Below are positions 37,032 to 45,470 of a stretch of DNA of 64,000 bases, one piece after another (the stretch's first letter is position 1; each line of letters starts with the position of its first letter). The position numbers were made by a program, and so were the translations under genes. The DNA comes from Pandoraea anapnoica (lineage in GTDB: Bacteria; Pseudomonadota; Gammaproteobacteria; Burkholderiales; Burkholderiaceae). The notes beneath the pieces are model-generated. The model was not told where the DNA came from and did no database searches. It was given only the letters and a program-made list of their open reading frames with translations. Location of the stretch: positions 496,001-560,000 of the forward strand of contig NZ_CABPSP010000001.1 of assembly GCF_902459765.1 (NCBI RefSeq), given 5' to 3'.

Positions 37032-37888
37032 GTGCGACCCGGAACCGTAGCGAACCCAAGATGGAAAAGGACGAGATGGGAAGTGGTGCCGCAAAGCCGC
37101 AACGCGGCATTCAGGCGCTGGAGAGCACGGGCATGTTGCTAGAGGCGCTGGTGGCGGCGGGACGTCCGCTGCCGCTCAACGTGCTCGCGCGCGAAGCCGG
37201 AATGGCGGCCGCGAAGGCGCATCCGCATCTCGTCAGCCTGCAGCGGGCAGGCCTGCTTTCGCGCGACGCGAACGGCAACTTCGAAGCGGGCGCACTGAGT
37301 CTGGAGCTGGGGCTGATGGCGTTGCAGCGTCTGTCGCCGACCGGCGAAGCCGAGCCGGAAATTCTGGCGCTCGCGCAGGCGACAGGGCTGTCGGCCGCAA
37401 TGGCGGTCCTGGGGCCGGTGGGACCGACGGTCGTGCGGCTTGAAGAGGCGATGCGTCCGCAGCACGTGAGCTTGCGCATCGGCACTGTGCTCTCGTTGGT
37501 GAACACGGCCATTGGACGCACGTTTGCAGCTTTTCTGCCTGAGGCCGTGCTCGACGGTCTCCTGGCGCAGGAGCCGGTGCGCATGGCGGGACTCGGCGCG
37601 GAAGGGTGTGCGACGAAGCCGCCCGCCGACTACAAGGCGCGTCTGAGCGCGATTCGCGAGCAGCAATTCGATACGGCGCTGAGCAATCCTGTACCCGGCA
37701 TCGATACGATTGCGGTGCCGGTGTTCGATCACACCGGCGAGGTGACATTGGTGCTCGCGCTGATGGGATCGACGGGCAGTTTCGAAACCGCGCTCGACGC
37801 CGCACCCTCGCAAGCGTTGCGCGCCGCAGCGCATCGGTTGTCATGGCGATTCGGCGCGGTGGGCCGCGTGGACGAGGCGGCGGCATAG
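37028..37888 (+). CDS. IclR-family regulator (second of tandem pair)
   Basis: 286 residues, clearly paralogous to the preceding gene: QALESTGMLLEALVAAGRPLPLNVLAREAGMAAAKAHPHLVSLQRAGLLSRD aligns with its neighbour along the winged helix, and HVSLRIGTVLSLVNTAIGRTFAAF aligns in the effector domain. The unusual AHP(H/Y)LVSL recognition helix is shared. The ATG lies inside the upstream gene's last codons. Tandem duplication with possible heteromer formation is inferred. Confidence 0.86.
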   Translation: MSATRNRSEPKMEKDEMGSGAAKPQRGIQALESTGMLLEALVAAGRPLPLNVLAREAGMAAAKAHPHLVSLQRAGLLSRDANGNFEAGALSLELGLMALQRLSPTGEAEPEILALAQATGLSAAMAVLGPVGPTVVRLEEAMRPQHVSLRIGTVLSLVNTAIGRTFAAFLPEAVLDGLLAQEPVRMAGLGAEGCATKPPADYKARLSAIREQQFDTALSNPVPGIDTIAVPVFDHTGEVTLVLALMGSTGSFETALDAAPSQALRAAAHRLSWRFGAVGRVDEAAA

Positions 37889-38020
37889 TCGTTGCGCCAC
37901 ACGGCGACGTATTTCCGCCACGCCGGGTAGATGGTCGACGACGGGACACGCACGCACGGTAAGATGAACGTCGGCGCCACCCGCGTGCCCCTCGTTTCCC
38001 TGTCACCCCGACCTGTTGCC

Positions 38021-39502
38021 ATGACTGCTGCCATGACCCGCGTGATGACCCGTGAACCCGTTCGATCTCCCGAAGTTTTCAATGAAAGTGTTCCGGTCCG
38101 CCGGTGGCTCAGGCATAACGGCGCGCGGTGGCAGACATGTATTGCCGCGCTGACCGTCGTGGGTGCACTGAGCGCCTGCACGACGCCCGCCCCGCAGCAG
38201 CCGGGCCCCGCGAAGCCGCCCGAGTCTGCCGCTCGCATTGACGGCATGCCTGCCGACTGGACACTCGTCTCCACCGTGATCGTGAGCCGCCACGGTGTGC
38301 GATCCCCGACCCACGCCCATCCTCCACTGGACAAACTCAGCCCGGACGCCTGGCCCGGCTGGCCGGTGCCCGCCGGTTATCTGACGGCCCGCGGCGGGTC
38401 GCTGTCCGAGCGCATGGGCCGCTACTACGGCGACTGGCTGCGCGCGCGGCGCGTATTGCCGGAGAATGCCTGCCCGGCACCCGGTGCTGTCTACGGATGG
38501 GCCGACATCGATCAGCGCACGCGCGAATCCGGCAACGCGTTGCTGCAAGGTATCGCGCCGGGATGCGACATGCGTACGTCGCACCAGGCTGATCTCACGA
38601 CGTACGACGCTGTCTTTCAGCCGGTCGCAGCAGGCGATTGCCCGCTCGATCCGGGCGCGGCGCGTGGCGCCATCGAGTCGCGTCTGGCGCCGGAGGGCGT
38701 CGCTGGTCTGAACAAGCGCTACTCCGCGACACTCGCGCGTATGGGCGAGGTGCTCGACTACGCGCACAGTCCTGCCTGCGGCGCGCCGGGCGGATGCAAG
38801 CTGGAGGAGGTGCCGACGCGTCTGCGGGTCGAAGGCGATGGCAGCGGGGTAACGCTGCGTGGCGCACTGGGCAGCGCGGCGAAGGCGTCGGAGGTTTTCC
38901 TGCTGCAAGCGGGCGAGGGCTTGCCCGACAATCAGGTCGCGTGGGGACGCATTCGTGACGACAAGGATTGGGCGCTGCTGCTCGAAGCGCATAACGCACA
39001 GCGCGATCTGCTGAACAAGACCCCGTATCTCGCCACGACGAACGGCACGCCGCTACTCGCGACGGTGCTCGATGCGCTCACGCGTGCCGAGGCAACGAGT
39101 GCACCTTCTACGTCAGCCGCGCGCGGCCCGGCGCTGCCGAGCGGCAACCGCGTCTTCGTGCTGACGGGTCACGACACAAACCTTGCCAACCTCGCAGGCA
39201 TGTTGAAGCTCGACTGGCAACTACCGGACCAGCCGGACAACACGCCGCCCGACGGCGCGCTTGTCTTCTCGTTGTGGCGCAATCCGGCGGGCGAGCCGTT
39301 CGTTCGCGTGGAGCTTGTGTATCAGTCGATGCAGCAACTGCGTCAACTGACGTCGCTGTCGCTGGACGAGCCCGCCAAACGCGTCGCCCTCGCACTGCCC
39401 GATTGCAACGACGGACCGGACGCCAAAGCCTGTCGCTGGCCCGCGTTCTCGCAGCGCGTGAAGTCGGCGCTGTCGCCAGCGTGTCTGGCGGGCGTTCAGT
39501 GA
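38021..39502 (+). CDS. Histidine acid phosphatase lipoprotein (AppA-like)
   Basis: About 493 residues. A lipobox (GALSAC) follows a basic n-region and a short hydrophobic stretch (CIAALTVVGALSAC), so the mature protein begins at Cys and is anchored to a membrane. Phosphatase motifs: SRHGVRSPT with the phospho-accepting His, and the distal TGHDTNLANLAG. The family includes periplasmic AppA phytase and glucose-1-phosphatase. The start is uncertain; ATGs at 37931, 38021 and 38033 are in frame and none has a good Shine-Dalgarno. Probably releases phosphate from organic phosphates in the periplasm; phytate use is not shown. Confidence 0.85.
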   Translation: MTAAMTRVMTREPVRSPEVFNESVPVRRWLRHNGARWQTCIAALTVVGALSACTTPAPQQPGPAKPPESAARIDGMPADWTLVSTVIVSRHGVRSPTHAHPPLDKLSPDAWPGWPVPAGYLTARGGSLSERMGRYYGDWLRARRVLPENACPAPGAVYGWADIDQRTRESGNALLQGIAPGCDMRTSHQADLTTYDAVFQPVAAGDCPLDPGAARGAIESRLAPEGVAGLNKRYSATLARMGEVLDYAHSPACGAPGGCKLEEVPTRLRVEGDGSGVTLRGALGSAAKASEVFLLQAGEGLPDNQVAWGRIRDDKDWALLLEAHNAQRDLLNKTPYLATTNGTPLLATVLDALTRAEATSAPSTSAARGPALPSGNRVFVLTGHDTNLANLAGMLKLDWQLPDQPDNTPPDGALVFSLWRNPAGEPFVRVELVYQSMQQLRQLTSLSLDEPAKRVALALPDCNDGPDAKACRWPAFSQRVKSALSPACLAGVQ

Positions 39503-39547
39503 CGGGTGCGGTGACGAGCGCGCCACTGGCGCGAACCTGAATAAATC

Positions 39548-39572
39548 ACGGGAACTTCGGTTCCCGTTTTTT
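39548..39572 (+). terminator. Intrinsic terminator of the phosphatase gene
   Basis: ACGGGAAC (39548-39555), loop TTCG, GTTCCCGT (39560-39567), then T residues to 39572. A UUCG tetraloop hairpin with T tract, 45 bp after the stop. Confidence 0.93.
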
Positions 39573-39619
39573 ATTGCGCAGATTCCGTGACGGTGCGCCG
39601 CGCGGACGTCTTTCTCTAA

Positions 39620-39666
39620 TTTATTTCGTGCACGAAATAAAAATTAAAATATACTTCGTGTGCGAA
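39620..39666. promoter_or_regulatory. MarR-type operator pair in promoter of hydrolase-marR operon
   Basis: A perfect 22-bp palindrome is at 39620-39641 (left half TTTATTTCGTG, right half its complement). A second dyad TTCGTGTGCGAA (39655-39666) matches its core at 10 of 12 bases; centres are exactly 30 bp apart. A -10-like TATACT (39650-39655) lies between them. A partial third TTCGAA is at 39678-39683. The pattern fits autorepression by the MarR protein encoded at the end of the operon. Confidence 0.75.
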
Positions 39667-39745
39667 CTATGTGTGTCTTCGAAATAAGTTACTGAGAGGC
39701 GCTGCACATTCCCCCCCGGGCATGCGAGTGCCGGGGAGTCGTGTC

Positions 39746-40702
39746 GTGACGTCACTTGCAGCTGAGATTCCTGCCGTCGACGGTTATCCGCTCGGCGCGC
39801 ATGTCTGGTATCCCGAGGAGTTGCCTGCGAAGGGGCTTGTGCTGGTGCATCCGGCGACGGCCGTGCCGGAGCGGCTTTACTTCGCGTTTGCGAAATACGT
39901 TGCCGAGCGCGGATTGATTGCCGTTACTTACAGTTATCGGGGCATCGACGGGTCGCGCCCCTCATCGCTCAGAGGATTTCAGGCGCGTATGCGCGACTGG
40001 GCGGATCTGGATGTCGAGGGTGTAACGCGCTGGGCTTGCACCCATTACCCGTCGTTGCCGCTTTATGCCGTCGGCCATAGCTTCGGCGGGCACGCCATCG
40101 GACTGTGCGAAAGCTCGAACCTGCTGCGCGCGGCCGTTCAGGTGGCGTCGCATGCGGGGGCGATGCGCGTTGTCACGAACCGTCGCGAACGCACACGCGT
40201 CACATTGCTGATGCACTGGCTCGCACCGCCGCTCGCGCGTCTCGTGGGCTACATGCCGGGCAGCCACCTCGGCATCGGCGAGGACCTGCCAAAAGACGTT
40301 CTGCTCGAATGGAGTGGCTGGACGCGCTTGCCGAATTACTTCTTCGACGATCCGACGCTGGACGCCGACGCCCGGTTCGCTCGCGTGCGCACGCCGATCC
40401 TCTCGCTCGGTTTCGACGACGACCTCTGGGCGACGCCCGTGGGGCTCGACATCCTCGTATCACGGTTTCGTCACGCGAACGTGACACGTCGGGAGATTTC
40501 GGCAAGTCTTTCGGACACCGGATCGATCGGGCATATGGGATACTTCCGCCAGCGTTCCGGCGCGTTCGCGTGGCCGGAAACCATCGACTGGTTGTTGTCG
40601 ACGGGCGCAGTGAATGCCGGGGAGCGTCGCACAGGAGCGGGTGTGTCGACGCACGACGGCATGACCGCCCGCGATCCCTTGATCCCGAATCCCTCAGACT
40701 GA
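39746..40702 (+). CDS. Alpha/beta-hydrolase (serine esterase-like)
   Basis: 318 residues from a GTG start at 39746, chosen because GGGGAG (39733-39738) lies seven bases ahead; ATG 39722 and 39671 are weaker in-frame options. The nucleophile elbow is YAVGHSFGGHAIGL; LVLVHPATAVPERLYFAFAKYVAERGL provides the oxyanion-side strand, and SIGHMGYFR supplies the likely catalytic His. It resembles predicted alpha/beta-hydrolases of the YheT/BAAT-like type with unknown substrate. It is co-transcribed with a marR gene nine bases downstream. Confidence 0.82.
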   Translation: MTSLAAEIPAVDGYPLGAHVWYPEELPAKGLVLVHPATAVPERLYFAFAKYVAERGLIAVTYSYRGIDGSRPSSLRGFQARMRDWADLDVEGVTRWACTHYPSLPLYAVGHSFGGHAIGLCESSNLLRAAVQVASHAGAMRVVTNRRERTRVTLLMHWLAPPLARLVGYMPGSHLGIGEDLPKDVLLEWSGWTRLPNYFFDDPTLDADARFARVRTPILSLGFDDDLWATPVGLDILVSRFRHANVTRREISASLSDTGSIGHMGYFRQRSGAFAWPETIDWLLSTGAVNAGERRTGAGVSTHDGMTARDPLIPNPSD

Positions 40703-40711
40703 CGAAACGGC

Positions 40712-41206
40712 ATGCCCAAACGCCAGGCGTCCCCTGCGACTGAAAAATCTGTCAAACAAAGCAAGTCGACGACCGAAGCGGCCGACCGACGCCTGTTCTT
40801 CCTGCTCAATGTCGGACAACGTCGTGTGCAGCAGTGGATCGACGCACGCTCATCGGAAAACGCGGGCGTGAGCGCCGCGCAGGCGGGCGTGCTCTTTTAC
40901 CTGCTGCATCATGAAGACGCGCTCGTCGGCGAAGTCGGGGCGGCGCTGCAACTCTCCCCGTCATCCATGACAGGGCTGGCAAACCGTATGGTCGTCGCCG
41001 GTCTGCTCACGCGCTGGGCCGATGCCAGCGATGGCCGTGCCACGCGTTTGCGCATCACGGCCGCCGGGCACAAAGCCATCGCACGTGCGCGCGATGTGCT
41101 GGCCGAACTCAACGACCTGTTACACGACGATTTCACCGAGGCCGAGCTGCGCGTCGTAGCGCGCTGGCTCGGGAATCTGCAAAAGCAGTTCCCGGCAGAA
41201 GGCTGA
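40712..41206 (+). CDS. MarR-family regulator
   Basis: 164 residues. Lys/Ser/Thr-rich N-terminus, then the MarR winged helix: AGVSAAQAGVLFYLLHHEDALVGEVGAALQLSPSSMTGLANRMVVAGLLTRWADASDGRATRLRITAAGHKAIARA. DGRATRLRIT is the wing. It is the second gene of an operon with an alpha/beta-hydrolase and very likely binds the palindromes in that promoter (39620-39666). Its ligand may be a substrate or product of the hydrolase. Confidence 0.9.
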   Translation: MPKRQASPATEKSVKQSKSTTEAADRRLFFLLNVGQRRVQQWIDARSSENAGVSAAQAGVLFYLLHHEDALVGEVGAALQLSPSSMTGLANRMVVAGLLTRWADASDGRATRLRITAAGHKAIARARDVLAELNDLLHDDFTEAELRVVARWLGNLQKQFPAEG

Positions 41207-41221
41207 CGCGCGCTTAGGGTG

Positions 41222-41665
41222 TCAGTGAATCGCCAGCGCGTTCGACTGCGCGTTCGCGATACCTGCTGCCACGTTCACGCCGATGTTGCCTGCGGCACCC
41301 ATCAGCGCACGGTCGCCGAGCGACGCATTCATTGCGCCCGTCACCGTCGCCGCATTGCGGATCGTCTGGGTCGTGTCGATCGACACGTGGCTCGCTTGCG
41401 CCACCACGATCTGATTCGACTGCGCGTTGAGCGCGCCGGCGGCGATGTTCACCCCGAAGCTGCCGTGGGCGTCGCGCAGCGCATCAGCGCCGAGCGTAGC
41501 GACGACTGTCGGATGGCCGTTGAACACGGCGTCGGTGGCAATGGACTGCCGAGTGGAGAGCTGGACGACGTTGGCGCCGTCGGGCGTGGCAGCGGAGGCG
41601 GACAGGGTGACGGAAGCACTGGCAACGGCCAGCACGACAGCACTCAGCGAAGCGAGACGCGGCAT
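41222..41665 (-). CDS. Small secreted protein with two GVN(I/V)AAG repeats
   Basis: 147 residues with a signal peptide (MPRLASLSAVVLAVASASVTLSASA). The mature part holds two related units: ALRDAHGSFGVNIAAGALNAQSNQ (about 62-85) and ALMGAAGNIGVNVAAGIANAQSN (about 120-142). Asn/Gln/Ala/Val-rich repeats of this kind recall small exported beta-rich proteins linked to amyloid-type or surface systems, but no curli or Fap secretion genes adjoin. GGGGAAG precedes the ATG. Function unknown; 15 bp separate it from the convergent marR gene. Confidence 0.72.
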   Translation of the reverse strand: MPRLASLSAVVLAVASASVTLSASAATPDGANVVQLSTRQSIATDAVFNGHPTVVATLGADALRDAHGSFGVNIAAGALNAQSNQIVVAQASHVSIDTTQTIRNAATVTGAMNASLGDRALMGAAGNIGVNVAAGIANAQSNALAIH

Positions 41666-41918
41666 ATTGGTCTTCCCCAGATCGTCCGTTGGGACGGATA
41701 TCTGGATAACGGCGCCTGAGGCGCTCGGGTTGAATGTTTTTTCGTATGTCGCGTGCGCGCTTGGCTGTTGTTAATGTGCCCCGCTCCGGCGTGCCGCTTC
41801 ATCGAAAGCCGCAGTCGTTCCCGTGACCGCTGCGGCGCGCATTTTCGCATGACGACACGTCGCCGTACCGTCATGCCTGTGCGTGAAAATTCACCCGAAC
41901 CGCTCTTGACGCGCGAGA

Positions 41919-43298
41919 TTACGCAGGTTCTCCCGCGCCGTTCGCCAATCCCGTCGAATGCCCCTGCGACTGCATCGCGGCCTGCTGCTGTACCGACGCC
42001 GATTTCTTGTGGTCGATGAGCAACACGGCGATCACCGCAATGACGGCAGGAATCGCGATTGCCGTAAAGTTTTGCTGCAACGGCAGCGACATGCTCACGA
42101 GCACACCGATCACGATGGGCGCGAGAATCGCACCGCTGCGTCCCACGCCGGAAGCCCAGCCGATCCCCGTGCCACGTGCCGCCATCGGATAAAACTGACC
42201 CGCGTAGGCGTACGTCACGATCTGCGTGCCGATGGTCGATGCGCCAGCCAGTCCGACGAGCACGAAGAGCGCCGGCGTCGGCACCTTTACGCCGAGCAAC
42301 GTGATCGACACGGCGGCGAGTGCGTACATCCCTACGAGCACGTATTTGATGTTGAAGCGATCTGCGAGCCAGCCGCCGCCGATCGCGCCGAGCATCGCGC
42401 CGAAGTTCAGCACGAGCACGAACGTGAGCGCCGAGCCGAGGCTGTAACCGGCGCTGGCCATGAGCTTCGCGAGCCACGAGCTGAGTGCGTACACCATGAA
42501 CAGACACATGAAGAACGCGACCCACAGCATGACGGTGCTAAAGCCACGACCGTCCTGGAACAGACGCGAGAGCGGCGCGGCTTGCTTGCGGTCCGTGCCC
42601 GGCAGAGCAAATTGATCACTCGGTTGCGCAACATAGTCCGGCGAGAGGCGGCCGAGGACCTGTTTGAGCGTGTCGAGACGTCCGTTACGAATGAGGAACG
42701 GCATCGATTCGGGGAGCGCCTTCATCGCGAACGGCACGAGCAGCGCGGGCACGCTGGCCGCGAGAAACACGGACTGCCAGCCGTACGACTCGATCAGCCC
42801 CTTGCCGAGCAGCGCAGCGAGCATGCCGCCGACCGAATAGCCTGAGAACATAAGCGTGACGAGTGTGCCGCGCAGACGTCGCGGTGAGTATTCCGTCATT
42901 TGCGCCACGACAATCGGCATCACGCCGCCGATGCCGACGCCAGCCAGAAAACGGGTGACGGAAAAACTGATCGGCTCATGGGTGAGGCCGGCGGCTGCGG
43001 TGAACAGCGAGAACATCAGCACGCAGATGGCGATGGCTTTGCGACGGCCGATGCTGTCCGCGACCATGCCCATCACGATGGCACCGAACATCATGCCGAA
43101 GAGTGCGGAGCTGACCATGAAACCGGCGCTGGTCGCGTCGACGTTCATCGCCTTCATGATCGACGGCAGCGCAATGCCCGCGACCGCGAGGTCGTAGCCG
43201 TCGAAGATGATGATGAGTGCGCACCAGAGCAGGATGCGTCCGTGATAGCCGTTGAAGCGCGCTTCGTCGGCCAGATGATGTACATCGATGTGTCGCAT
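41919..43298 (-). CDS. MFS aromatic acid:H+ symporter (AAHS family)
   Basis: 459 residues with 12 helices. FDGYDLAVAGIALPSIMKAM in helix 1 carries the DGYDL motif typical of PcaK/BenK-type aromatic acid transporters; GMVADSIGRRKAIA and RFLAGVGIGGVMPIVVAQMTEYSP are the AAHS loop signatures, and a long C-terminal helix region ends with a Gln/Ser-rich tail. The start at 43298 has GGAG eight bases upstream; longer in-frame starts lack support. It likely imports a benzoate- or hydroxybenzoate-like acid feeding the pca genes, but it is 10 kb from them. Confidence 0.88.
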   Translation of the reverse strand: MRHIDVHHLADEARFNGYHGRILLWCALIIIFDGYDLAVAGIALPSIMKAMNVDATSAGFMVSSALFGMMFGAIVMGMVADSIGRRKAIAICVLMFSLFTAAAGLTHEPISFSVTRFLAGVGIGGVMPIVVAQMTEYSPRRLRGTLVTLMFSGYSVGGMLAALLGKGLIESYGWQSVFLAASVPALLVPFAMKALPESMPFLIRNGRLDTLKQVLGRLSPDYVAQPSDQFALPGTDRKQAAPLSRLFQDGRGFSTVMLWVAFFMCLFMVYALSSWLAKLMASAGYSLGSALTFVLVLNFGAMLGAIGGGWLADRFNIKYVLVGMYALAAVSITLLGVKVPTPALFVLVGLAGASTIGTQIVTYAYAGQFYPMAARGTGIGWASGVGRSGAILAPIVIGVLVSMSLPLQQNFTAIAIPAVIAVIAVLLIDHKKSASVQQQAAMQSQGHSTGLANGAGEPA

Positions 43299-43463
43299 GC
43301 GGGTGTCTCCATAAACGAATCCGCCCTCCGTCGGATCGCGGAGAGTCTTTGGGTATTCCTTTATGACCGACGCACGCGGCATTGAGGCCGGGCTCCAGCG
43401 GCGCTGCCTGAGGCCGTCACCGACGAAGCAGACCACCTCTGTGTCCTGCGATGGGTGGCTGTT

Positions 43464-43481
43464 CATGCAATATCGTGCATG
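43464..43481. promoter_or_regulatory. CATGCA inverted repeat upstream of the MFS gene
   Basis: CATGCA (43464-43469), ATATCG, TGCATG (43476-43481) is a 6-bp dyad 166 bp upstream of the transporter start. The rest of the 350-bp gap 43299-43648, which lies between two same-strand genes, shows no convincing gene or terminator. Confidence 0.4.
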
Positions 43482-43648
43482 CAGTAAACGCGAAACGGAC
43501 GTCGACTGCAAGGCGAATTTGACGTTTCTAGGGTTTTACATGAGAAAACGCCACTCGTAAGTGTCTGTTTAATTGCGACGAGGGGCGTGTTGGGAGAGGT
43601 GAGGTGTGCGGCGGCAGAACACCACCGCACGGACTGAATCAATGCAAC

Positions 43649-45232
43649 TTATTGCTTGGCGACCGAGAAGGGCGGGAGCTGATAGCTCCAGGTCTCGCTG
43701 ATGGCCTTCCCGCCGGCGACGAGCGCGGCGCGAAGTTCGACGACCTTGGCCGGGTCCTTGACCATCACGCGCAGGTTCAGGCGCATGCCGTGCGTGACCG
43801 GGTTCGGTTGCAGCGTCTGCTCGATGATCGTGGCGTTATCGCTCACGCTAATCTGCGGCGTGACCGAGCCGGGCGGCAGCGTGGCGAGCGGACCGCCGTC
43901 GAAGTCCACGATCAGGCCCGTGCTGCCGTCGAAGTGACGAATCAGATTGGCCTGCGTGATCTCGCCTGCGGTGCGCAGCGTCTGCTTCACCCATGCCAGA
44001 TTGCGCTCGACGATGCCGCGCTCGTTCATCGTCCAGCGGATGTTGTAGTCGGCCTGCAACGGCGTGCCCTTGGGCGGCAACTGGTCAGGCGTCCAGAACG
44101 CGCCGATGTTGTCGTTGGTTTCGTCCGGCGACGGAAGCTCGACCAGTTCGACATGTCCCTTGCCCCAGTCGCCCTGCGGCTCGACCCACGCACTCGGGCG
44201 CAGATCGTAGCGGTCCTTCAGGTCTTCGTACTGTGAGAAGTCGCGCCCCCGCTGAAGCAGGCCGAAGCCGCGCGGATTGGTCACCTGGAACTGGCTGATG
44301 GCGACGTTGCGCGGATTGTTCAACGGACGCCAGATCCATTCGCCATTGCCCGCGTGAATCGCGAGACCGTTCGAATCGTGCAGCGCCGGACGGAAGTTGT
44401 ACGGGTCGCGCTGCTGGTTCGGTCCGAACAGGAACATGCTGGTGAGCGGCGCGATGCCGAGCTTCGTCACCTTGTCGCGCATGAACACGCGCGCCTGCAC
44501 CTTCAGTAGCGAATCTTCGCCCGGCGTCAGATCGAAGCGATAAGCGCCCGTCGCGCGCTTCGAATCGAGCAATGCGTAGAAGACGAGATGCTTGTCGCCC
44601 GCGTTCGGGCGTTCGATCCAGAACTCGCGAAACGCGGGGAATTCTTCGGCGATGGGCAGGCCGGTGTCGATGGCAAGACCGCGCGCGGACAGACCGTAGA
44701 TCTGGCCTTTGCCGATCACGCGGAAATAGCTCGCGCCGAGCACGCTCATGACTTCGTCGAGCTTGCCGGGTTCGTTGATCGGATAGAGCACCCGAAAGCC
44801 CGCATAGCCGAGGTCGTGCGTCGCGCTGCGATCGAGCTTGAGATCGCCAAAGTCGAAGCGTTTGCTGTCGTACTTGATCTCATCGATCTTCGCGTTGCTG
44901 CCGGTGCCGACGATCTCGTTGATCTTCACCGGCGTGCTGAACTGCATGCCCTGATGATAGAAGCCGAGCTTGAACGCAGTTGGCTGATCGTTCCATTCGA
45001 ACGCTTCGCGGCGCGGCTGAATCTTGATGTAGTCGCCGAACTGCATCTTCGCGAAGACCGGTGTGAGGTTGCTCGCTGGAGCCGCGTAAGGCTTGTCGGC
45101 GAGCGCCTTCGCGCGGGCGGTCACGTCGTCGAGGGAGAACGCGTTGGCATGCGCGGCACCCAGCAGGGCGGCGCCCATGACGACCCATGATGCGCATCGG
45201 CGCCACGACACAATCTGAGAAAACAAAACCAA
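43649..45232 (-). CDS. opgG: Osmoregulated periplasmic glucan biosynthesis protein G
   Basis: 527 residues. It is colinear with Escherichia coli Opg[19 protein letters not shown] at the mature N-terminus, [85 protein letters not shown] and [10 protein letters not shown] at the end. Periplasmic protein needed to make or branch beta-1,2/1,6-glucans. I place the start at TTG 45232, with AGGAG six bases away and a normal signal peptide ([18 protein letters not shown]); ATG 45298 would add 22 residues. opgH is not adjacent. Confidence 0.9.
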   Translation of the reverse strand: MVLFSQIVSWRRCASWVVMGAALLGAAHANAFSLDDVTARAKALADKPYAAPASNLTPVFAKMQFGDYIKIQPRREAFEWNDQPTAFKLGFYHQGMQFSTPVKINEIVGTGSNAKIDEIKYDSKRFDFGDLKLDRSATHDLGYAGFRVLYPINEPGKLDEVMSVLGASYFRVIGKGQIYGLSARGLAIDTGLPIAEEFPAFREFWIERPNAGDKHLVFYALLDSKRATGAYRFDLTPGEDSLLKVQARVFMRDKVTKLGIAPLTSMFLFGPNQQRDPYNFRPALHDSNGLAIHAGNGEWIWRPLNNPRNVAISQFQVTNPRGFGLLQRGRDFSQYEDLKDRYDLRPSAWVEPQGDWGKGHVELVELPSPDETNDNIGAFWTPDQLPPKGTPLQADYNIRWTMNERGIVERNLAWVKQTLRTAGEITQANLIRHFDGSTGLIVDFDGGPLATLPPGSVTPQISVSDNATIIEQTLQPNPVTHGMRLNLRVMVKDPAKVVELRAALVAGGKAISETWSYQLPPFSVAKQ

Positions 45233-45470
45233 AAGTCGCTCCTGAAGTGAAGGGGCAGGTTGCCTCAGCGCCGACTTCGGGGCGGCGCCGTACCGCATTG
45301 AGGCACAGAAATCTTTCAAAAAACGCCAATTGTGGCAAAGTATCGCACTTCGTGTTGCGAGTTCGACGTTTTGCGGCCCTCGCAACGCCCGCCGATACGA
45401 CGACCCAGACGTTTTGGCGCACGACGCTGCTGTGCGCGCCACATGTCGCCTTCAATTGGATCGCCATCAG

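Noticed and set aside
43363-43560. 65-codon frame in the gap upstream of the aromatic acid transporter
   Set aside because: No ribosome site, no family resemblance and overlap with the transporter promoter region and its dyad.
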